IMG/VR virus record: IMGVR_UViG_3300029309_003192
Span: 1-41,410 of that record
Length of the DNA: 41,410 bases
Direction: 5' to 3' (one strand)
DNA from: a virus
Below, piece by piece: positions 35,366-41,410 of the stretch (positions within the stretch are counted from its first letter, which is position 1; every line of letters begins with the position of its first letter). The position numbers and the translations under genes were made by a program. The notes below the pieces were generated by a model, which was given only the letters and a program-made list of their open reading frames with translations, had not been told where the DNA came from and did not search any database.

Positions 35366-36812
35366 AGTTGGTAAATACACTCCCTGCGAGTCGGTGAACT
35401 TCATCCCAACTCATGCTTCCAAGTGCCTCAGTAGATGGGATTTCTACATTGGCCATATCACTACTCTTACGAATCGGTGATTCTGGAGCAGCACTGGAAA
35501 TGTTGTCTATTCTGTTACTCAAGTCAGACAGAGCCTTTTCGATGTTAGCAAGTGGTGTTCTTGCATCGAATGAAGCCGCCTCTCTTGCGTTTGCTTCTTG
35601 AGTAAGTTCTTTGTTTAGCCTGTCAGCGAATACGCCGCTTAGGTTGTGCTTGAATTGTTCTTCAAGAGCCGCTGCTTTGTAAACTTCGTAGGCTGCCTCT
35701 ACATCAGTAGGAGAGACTATACTTGGGTGCAAGTAGCCTTTTGATACTGCTCCAGCGCCGCCTTCGCCGCCACCAGAGTTTAGTTTACCAACTGCGTTAG
35801 TAGAAGGAGAGCCGCCTTCTTGGGCTCGACCCTTTACTTGTCCACCGAAGTAATCAGCACCGTCACCAATTTGTTCAGGTGTGCTTCCTAGGTTAGCCTT
35901 GGAGATTCCGTCGAAGTGTGCACGAGCACCGCCAATGTCGACACCCTGAGATTTCAGAGTGCTTTCCATCCAATTTAGATATTCACTAGAAATGATATCA
36001 GAGTATTCTTCACCCTTTGCCATTTCGCCATGCATACCTTTGTGGTCAGCGCCATACATTTTTTCATCTTTATCTTCATCAGCCATTTCTTTCGCCTCGT
36101 CTTTCTTATCTTTTTTGTCTTCCATGTGTTCTCTAAGACCCCTTGGCATGGCTTTGTCATCCATTTCTTTCGCAAGTTCGCCCTTCTCCATTGCGTCTAG
36201 GCGGCCATTCAGTCTGTCTAACACACTTGACAATTCTGCCATTGTATCTGTTTCTGTCATATCAATATCCTCCTTCAATATACGGAATGTCGCCTCCGGG
36301 TTAATACCTTTTTCGCAAATAGTGACCTCATGTAGTTCCAGTTTGGAGATTTCGGTGTAGTCGCCATGACTAGCATCACTCTTTCGCATTCTCTTGAATG
36401 CTTGTCCTCCAATACTGAAACCTCTAAGGGCCCCTTTGCGAATTTCTTTGGCAACTTCTCTTGCCTTTTCTATGTCATCTCTTAATTTGATGACTACAAA
36501 CATACCAGCATCATCGACGCCGGACTTCCACACTCTGCCATCAGAGTCAGTATAATGTGGAATTACTTCTCCAACCTGTATGTTAGAGTGTGCGAGTTGA
36601 ACATTTCGATAACCGTCTGCTTTCATAAAGTCGCCAAAAGCATTTTTCAAAGCGCCTCTGGTAATCAAATCTCCTTGCTTGTCTACCATCTCAACAGATG
36701 CATATCCAGCGATTACCAAGTCGTTATCAGCCTTGATTAAATTGATGCTACCATTGTGAGTAACCGGGGAGGTTCTCAACATCAAACTGGCTGTCATCGT
36801 TTCTATAGACAT
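35364..36812 (-). CDS. Prohead protease (S78/HK97 family) fused to a scaffold-like region
   Basis: The first 180 residues fit the caudoviral prohead serine protease: VIAGYASVEMVDKQGDLITR (33-52), the His motif VQLAHSNIQVGEVI (His75), the Ser motif GALRGFSIGGQAF (Ser133) and LELHEVTICEKGINPEATF (158-176). It cuts the capsid scaffold during head maturation. Residues about 190-275 are highly charged and Met-rich, with Lys/Asp/Glu runs (EDKKDKKDEAKEMADEDKDE), and the C-terminal 200 residues are helical (EEQFKHNLSGVFADRLNKEL, LANIEKALSDLSNRIDNISS), like internal scaffolds. A protease-scaffold fusion is common where the capsid protein lacks a delta domain. The ATG at 36812 lies directly after GAGGG, closer than usual. 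Confidence 0.84.
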   Translation of the reverse strand: MSIETMTASLMLRTSPVTHNGSINLIKADNDLVIAGYASVEMVDKQGDLITRGALKNAFGDFMKADGYRNVQLAHSNIQVGEVIPHYTDSDGRVWKSGVDDAGMFVVIKLRDDIEKAREVAKEIRKGALRGFSIGGQAFKRMRKSDASHGDYTEISKLELHEVTICEKGINPEATFRILKEDIDMTETDTMAELSSVLDRLNGRLDAMEKGELAKEMDDKAMPRGLREHMEDKKDKKDEAKEMADEDKDEKMYGADHKGMHGEMAKGEEYSDIISSEYLNWMESTLKSQGVDIGGARAHFDGISKANLGSTPEQIGDGADYFGGQVKGRAQEGGSPSTNAVGKLNSGGGEGGAGAVSKGYLHPSIVSPTDVEAAYEVYKAAALEEQFKHNLSGVFADRLNKELTQEANAREAASFDARTPLANIEKALSDLSNRIDNISSAAPESPIRKSSDMANVEIPSTEALGSMSWDEVHRLAGSVFTN

Positions 36813-36828
36813 CCCTCATACTATTTAA

Positions 36829-39800
36829 CTAAGTATGGAAAACAGCAGAGTCGTCTGTTATTTCTACAACACCACTCTCTGTGGGCACAGTCATGTGTTT
36901 AGGCTTGTCTTTTGACTCAGTATCTTCATCTATAGAAGATTCTTCTTCCATGTCTCTTACATCATAATCGGGCATAGTCTTCTTGTCATGTAAATTAGTA
37001 GGCCCCATGGGTGATTCTATAGGCGTGGCATAATCAATGCCGAGTCCCATGGTGCCAGTGCTAGACTGACCTACAGCCCCTACCCCGCTCTTGAGAAGTT
37101 TCTCAACCAATTGTAAACCTTTGACTAACACTTTTTCCTTTTCGTGCTTAGACCACCATTCAGAATCCCTAATTTTTCTTGGGGGCGTTAGTGGTTTACC
37201 ATCGCCCTCTGTTTCATGAACTTCGGCTTTATCTTCTTGCTCTTCGGCGGGAGCGGCTATATTCACATTGGCTTTGAGCAGCGCACCCGCAACAGGTGCC
37301 CAGTAAGGTCTTTGACTTTCGGACATACGAATCAAATAACTATTGGAAGCCAACGGACTATGTGCTGTCCAAGACTGACCCGACTGTGTGCATTTATACA
37401 CGACATCGCCTTGAGGCATAACGACCCTTATACCACTACCTGTTCTATAGACTTCACACAACCACTGCGAGCCTTCTGACTTAGCAAGTAGACTCAATGT
37501 TTCTTGGCTAACCAAACCCTCACCCTCAGCCTCTTCTTCAATCTTAGAACCGGTTACGGTAAACAATTTTTGACCTTCGGCTGTTTGTGACTCACCTACA
37601 TTACTGACATTAACTCTGACATGGTCACCCTCGTTGTATTTTTCTTCACTGTCAAAAGCAGCGCCAACATCCATGTAGATGTCACCATCAGATTCTACTG
37701 CCCTATCACCTAACTCTTCGTCTTTAGTAATTGGACCAGTGCCTAATCGATAAGTGTAAGGACCATTGCCTCTTCTTTCTAACACTCTAAGCACGACATC
37801 ATTACCCGGACTTAGCAAAACCCACTTAGGGTGGCGTAGTTCACCAGCCATGTAAGTAGACTTTGCATCACGAAGTAACAACTTTTCATTCTCTTTCTGC
37901 AAGTCTTCTACTGTAACTTTAAGGCCAGCATCATCTGTAAGTCTAGTATCGCTAGCACTAGGAACATGCACATTTTCAACACCATCCAAACCACCTCTAA
38001 GTATTTTAATTCGGTCATCTATCGGCACATCATGCACTTCTTTGTCATCATATTTGAGAACATCAAAGATATAGTAGCCCTCTTCGGTCTTGAACACATC
38101 TAAGTGATAATCGTTATCAGTTACTTTCTTGAAGTTGCTCTTGTCTTCATCTGACAAAGTAAAATTGGTCGAAGTAATTTCATCATCCTCTTTCTTAACA
38201 AAGCCTCTTTCACCTTCTGGCATAACAGATACTATCCAGTCGCCTGTAAAACCACGCAGATGTTCGAGGTCACCCAAATCAAAAATACGATGCATCGGTT
38301 GTAGGATAGGAACGCCTTTACCTATCTCTTTGCGGATAATGTCAGGATTAGTAAGTGTTGCTAAGTTAGCATCTGACTTAGCAATCGTGTTAGTTTCGTT
38401 CCTATTATTCTTAAACTGAGCAGGCATATGCTCTTGTTGAAGGAAAAGAGGCTGGTTCCAATCAGTTCCATATAAAACATCAGTCAAACCTGCTCCCCTC
38501 CATATAGCCATTGTCGGTTGAACTAACCTATCTCGTATAGGTTCAGGCAGTGGGATTATATCTATCTTCCCGTCTTTGCCTATCTTATAGTCGAAAGTAA
38601 CAGGAACATTGTGACCAAACTCCATCCGATAAAGCGGTGCATTGTAAGTCGAAGCCACTATGTTGTGAGCATTCGGCCCAACTGGTTCTATCGGTTTAGT
38701 GACTCGACCACTCAGTCTAGCGGTGACTGCGGCAGGAGCAGCGCCCGGCTCGATAAACGGGTCACTATAAATCAAAGAATCAAGAGTTTGTTGTGCTCTG
38801 TAAGACTTACCAGTGCTTGCGAAATGCTTACCCTTTCTATAAGATTCACCGTATTTTTCAGCGTGTTTGTCCTGTAACATTCTTTTGGTATCTTTGTCTA
38901 ATACTAGACTAGCATTAATCATCTTTGCTTTGAAATTTTTAATATCATTTTGAACCTTATTACGCTTAGGGCCAGTAGATGCTTTACTTTCTAATTCCTG
39001 CAAAGCGGCTAATTTTTCTTTGAAGTAGTCATGCACCCTTTCATCAGGATTGACAGCGTGATGTATGTCGAAACCCATTTGATAATTTCTTTCGTCGACA
39101 CCAGCCTTTTCTGCACCACCCATACCTCTTCTATGTGGCACTAATGCATTTCTTAAATTGTTAACCATGGTAATTAAATTACTAGCATCTTCATTGTCAA
39201 AACCCCTAGTCTTCCTCATTTGTTCAAGTGTCGCACCAAAGTCAGCATCTGGCGTATCAAAATGATGCTTAGCAAAATTACCAATTGTCTGTATAGGCAT
39301 ACTGAAATTCAACAATTCCTCGTTTAGTCCTTGTTGCTGTAAATCGTTTATGTAGGGAGATATGATGTCTTGATAAAAATGCCTCATAGTTTCCTGAGTG
39401 TGGTAATCTTCTGGGTCCATTCCTAACTTTTCAGCCAATCCCCCTAAATATCTATCAAGGTTATTGTCACCACCTGCTCTAATAAAATCCTGTATACTAA
39501 AGACAACATCACTATTATGGGCAAAGTCCTTTGCTTTTTCTGCAATCGGGTTCATATTCTCATTCATTTCTTTTTCGCCGTATTCGTCTCTGGATGTGAG
39601 TGAACTCAAGCCGTGTGCTTCTGAGGGGGCTTGATGAAAATAATCATTTAGCATTCGAGCAAACTGTCTTAGGTTACCCTCGATTATGTCAGGGGGCAGA
39701 CTTCTATCAAACAGTTCTGGAAACTCAGCGGCTTTTTGCTTGGCTAAATCTGCATAGGCTTGGTCATCAGCCTCTAACTTTTCTAGTAACATTTTGGTGC

Positions 39801-41410
39801 CTTCTGGCATCTTGTCACCAAACATCTTAGGCTCAAGTGTAGGAATCATCGACAACTGTTCTTCCAAATCCATAAGTTTGTTTTCGATTATTTGATTGGC
39901 TTCACCCTCTTCTTGAGAGGCGGCGTTTTCTAGTCCCTCTATCTGGCGCTTAAGGTTATCAGCCCTTACTTTGTTAGCACGACTTCTGTTAACATAGTCC
40001 TCACCGTATGTTAACGGTAAGTAAACATCTTCGTTCATCGGTCTATGACCATCGTGAACTTGGCCTATCTCTACAGGTGTGCCCGGAGGACCAGCAAGAT
40101 GTTTGTGATGCGCTATCAAGACTGCATCCTTACCAGCATCCTTTTCACGAGCAGCAGGGTCGTGACCGCCTCTGAAAGTAAACGGATTGTGAGTTTTAAA
40201 ATGACCTGTTATTTTACCTTCTAATTTATCTCTAATATCACCTTGTTCTTTATCAGTCGCCTCTGGCGAGTCAACTACTGCTTCATATTCATTTAGATGT
40301 AAGTTAGTGACCGCTGGATTGAGTGACTGAGCGTGTCGAGAAAAGAAATTGTTAGTTCCTACATTTTTATTGAAGTGGTTAGGAAAACCAGCAGAATGGA
40401 TGTTAATTGCGTGTTCGGGGTGGGCAAAATCTACCTGTGCTTTGTCGCTAAACTTAGAATCAACAACCTCTATTGGTCTAGGTAAAAACGGCGCAAATGC
40501 GCTTTTAGTATTGAATGTAAGGTGTTCGCCTCCATCGCTATCTTCATGTAATCTTCTATGTTCAAGTTTACCTGTATTAGGATTCTTCATAAAGAACAGG
40601 CTTTGTTCATACCCTTTGTTATCCATAGTCACTTGGTCAGCGGGATAACCGTCGTCATAAGGTCCAACTTTTTCTTCTCCAGCCCGCATCTGAGCGAAAG
40701 CCTGTTCAAATATATCTAACTCTTCTTCCTCTTCACCCTTGATGTCGGTCTTGAAATGATTTTTACCGTGAAGCAATGTAGCCTGATGAAGTAACTCAAA
40801 CAACAATTGTGGATTCTTATTCAGTCCACCAACCTTGAAAGGAATACCCCAGTAAGTCGCTAAGGAATCGTTGCTCGTTCCACCCTTAGTGTATTCGGAG
40901 TCAAAGTCTTCTTCATCTATGTGAGGAGCATAATGTATGCTAGCCTCTCTCCTACCTATCTTGCCTGCAAATATATTACGAGTTCGATTTATTCTTTCTC
41001 GCATTATCTTGTCAACTTCTTCTTGACTGAAAGGGCCTTCTTCTGGGTTCCATCTATCCCTATAAACAGGGTGCTGGCCGGGAGCGTGTAATCTACCGTT
41101 TTTGTCTGCGCCTATCAAAGCAAGCAGGGTATCAAATTCCATACCCATCTCATGACCTAAGATTTGAGCCTCATCAGTAACTTTAGTTTGCTGACCTGCT
41201 CTTTGAATAGGAGTGAATTGTATACTGCGATTAACAACCTTATTTGGTTCATTAGGGTCAGTTGAAAGTTCGTAATTTATGTAAGGTCTTTGACTGTAGT
41301 CGATTTCAGGTATGTTTTCCATTTCTTGTAAATAGTCCAGCGCTCTTTTGTAACCGTTCTCCACAGCGCCAAACGCTGACATGTTTTCAACTGGCCCCGG
41401 CTCTCTGGCA
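36829..41410 (-). CDS. Very large portal-position protein with an inactive-looking DNA ligase-like domain; 5' end open
   Basis: From the ATG at 41382 the product has 1,517 residues, but the frame stays open to the window edge (residues AREPGPVEN precede the ATG) and no Shine-Dalgarno lies before 41382, so the gene may start outside. Residues 1-1000 are mainly charged and helical and I recognise no family. At about 1030-1190 the sequence follows the nucleotidyltransferase domain of ATP-dependent DNA ligases: FTGDWIVSVMPEGERGFV at the motif I place, FDVLKYDDKEVHDVPIDDR (motif III region, 1106-1124), LLLRDAKSTYM (motif IV region) and HPKWVLLSPG (motif V region, W1187). At about 1195-1275 an OB-like part follows (YMDVGAAFDSEEKYNEGDHV). 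The catalytic Lys of motif I and the Lys of motif V are absent. The tail is acidic and disordered. Its position before the protease is where a portal is expected. Confidence 0.6.
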   Translation of the reverse strand, partial: AREPGPVENMSAFGAVENGYKRALDYLQEMENIPEIDYSQRPYINYELSTDPNEPNKVVNRSIQFTPIQRAGQQTKVTDEAQILGHEMGMEFDTLLALIGADKNGRLHAPGQHPVYRDRWNPEEGPFSQEEVDKIMRERINRTRNIFAGKIGRREASIHYAPHIDEEDFDSEYTKGGTSNDSLATYWGIPFKVGGLNKNPQLLFELLHQATLLHGKNHFKTDIKGEEEEELDIFEQAFAQMRAGEEKVGPYDDGYPADQVTMDNKGYEQSLFFMKNPNTGKLEHRRLHEDSDGGEHLTFNTKSAFAPFLPRPIEVVDSKFSDKAQVDFAHPEHAINIHSAGFPNHFNKNVGTNNFFSRHAQSLNPAVTNLHLNEYEAVVDSPEATDKEQGDIRDKLEGKITGHFKTHNPFTFRGGHDPAAREKDAGKDAVLIAHHKHLAGPPGTPVEIGQVHDGHRPMNEDVYLPLTYGEDYVNRSRANKVRADNLKRQIEGLENAASQEEGEANQIIENKLMDLEEQLSMIPTLEPKMFGDKMPEGTKMLLEKLEADDQAYADLAKQKAAEFPELFDRSLPPDIIEGNLRQFARMLNDYFHQAPSEAHGLSSLTSRDEYGEKEMNENMNPIAEKAKDFAHNSDVVFSIQDFIRAGGDNNLDRYLGGLAEKLGMDPEDYHTQETMRHFYQDIISPYINDLQQQGLNEELLNFSMPIQTIGNFAKHHFDTPDADFGATLEQMRKTRGFDNEDASNLITMVNNLRNALVPHRRGMGGAEKAGVDERNYQMGFDIHHAVNPDERVHDYFKEKLAALQELESKASTGPKRNKVQNDIKNFKAKMINASLVLDKDTKRMLQDKHAEKYGESYRKGKHFASTGKSYRAQQTLDSLIYSDPFIEPGAAPAAVTARLSGRVTKPIEPVGPNAHNIVASTYNAPLYRMEFGHNVPVTFDYKIGKDGKIDIIPLPEPIRDRLVQPTMAIWRGAGLTDVLYGTDWNQPLFLQQEHMPAQFKNNRNETNTIAKSDANLATLTNPDIIRKEIGKGVPILQPMHRIFDLGDLEHLRGFTGDWIVSVMPEGERGFVKKEDDEITSTNFTLSDEDKSNFKKVTDNDYHLDVFKTEEGYYIFDVLKYDDKEVHDVPIDDRIKILRGGLDGVENVHVPSASDTRLTDDAGLKVTVEDLQKENEKLLLRDAKSTYMAGELRHPKWVLLSPGNDVVLRVLERRGNGPYTYRLGTGPITKDEELGDRAVESDGDIYMDVGAAFDSEEKYNEGDHVRVNVSNVGESQTAEGQKLFTVTGSKIEEEAEGEGLVSQETLSLLAKSEGSQWLCEVYRTGSGIRVVMPQGDVVYKCTQSGQSWTAHSPLASNSYLIRMSESQRPYWAPVAGALLKANVNIAAPAEEQEDKAEVHETEGDGKPLTPPRKIRDSEWWSKHEKEKVLVKGLQLVEKLLKSGVGAVGQSSTGTMGLGIDYATPIESPMGPTNLHDKKTMPDYDVRDMEEESSIDEDTESKDKPKHMTVPTESGVVEITDDSAVFHT

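Noticed and set aside
36829-41382. Reading the ligase-like region as an active DNA ligase
   Set aside because: The motif I KxDG lysine and the motif V lysine needed for adenylate transfer are not present, so catalysis is not supported.
1-41410. Search by eye for tRNA genes, CRISPR arrays, insertion sequences and integrase sites
   Set aside because: No cloverleaf-type sequence, regularly spaced repeats, transposase or recombinase motifs were seen; coding density leaves almost no room.

Overview
The window reads as part of a tailed dsDNA virus (class Caudoviricetes, HK97-type capsid) that infects an archaeon. The archaeal assignment rests on a full-length group II chaperonin (thermosome) gene and on a leaderless gene at 2860 with an archaeal TATA box (2831-2840). 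The low-GC, densely packed genome and this gene set fit the viruses assigned to marine planktonic Euryarchaeota (Poseidoniia/MGII, the magrovirus type). That host assignment is inference from gene content. I could not run a search, and a marine Nitrososphaeria host is not excluded.

Layout: positions 1-3141 hold a rightward cluster: the tail of a Cys-rich protein, a DEDDy 3'-5' exonuclease, the thermosome, an unrecognised helical protein, a 31-residue Cys-rich mini-protein missed by ordinary length cut-offs, and a small leaderless acidic protein. The first five genes overlap or nearly abut and look cotranscribed. The sixth has its own promoter, with two palindromes just upstream. At 3141/3142 this cluster meets, stop to stop with no spacer, a single leftward block of virion genes that runs to the right edge.

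Read in its own direction (41410 to 3142) the leftward block follows classical order: a very large protein in the portal position (open at the window edge, with a ligase-like domain that looks catalytically dead); a prohead protease with a scaffold-like tail; the HK97-fold major capsid protein with a perfect Shine-Dalgarno; small head proteins, one with a HeH/SAP-like motif; a head-tail adaptor; a tail terminator; a long tail-tube protein; tail-assembly chaperones with a 64-nt overlap in the -1 frame; a short tape-measure-like protein; two paralogous tail proteins, one with an inserted LamG domain; a 15.7-kb gene for a protein of about 5,246 residues that starts with a LamG-like domain; a baseplate-hub-like protein; a fibre adaptor; a tail fibre; and a zinc-ribbon protein. 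Nearly all junctions are overlaps or gaps under 50 nt, so this is probably one or a few late transcripts with coupled translation.

Points for a second look: the giant gene; the dead ligase-like domain in a virion/packaging gene; the frameshift candidate; a recurring small beta module spread over at least five structural proteins; the LamG insertion separating two tail paralogues; the apparent lack of a long tape measure; and the paired palindromes at the only real promoter. No tRNA, rRNA, CRISPR array, insertion sequence or integrase gene was seen, and no gene-free stretch longer than about 75 bases exists.
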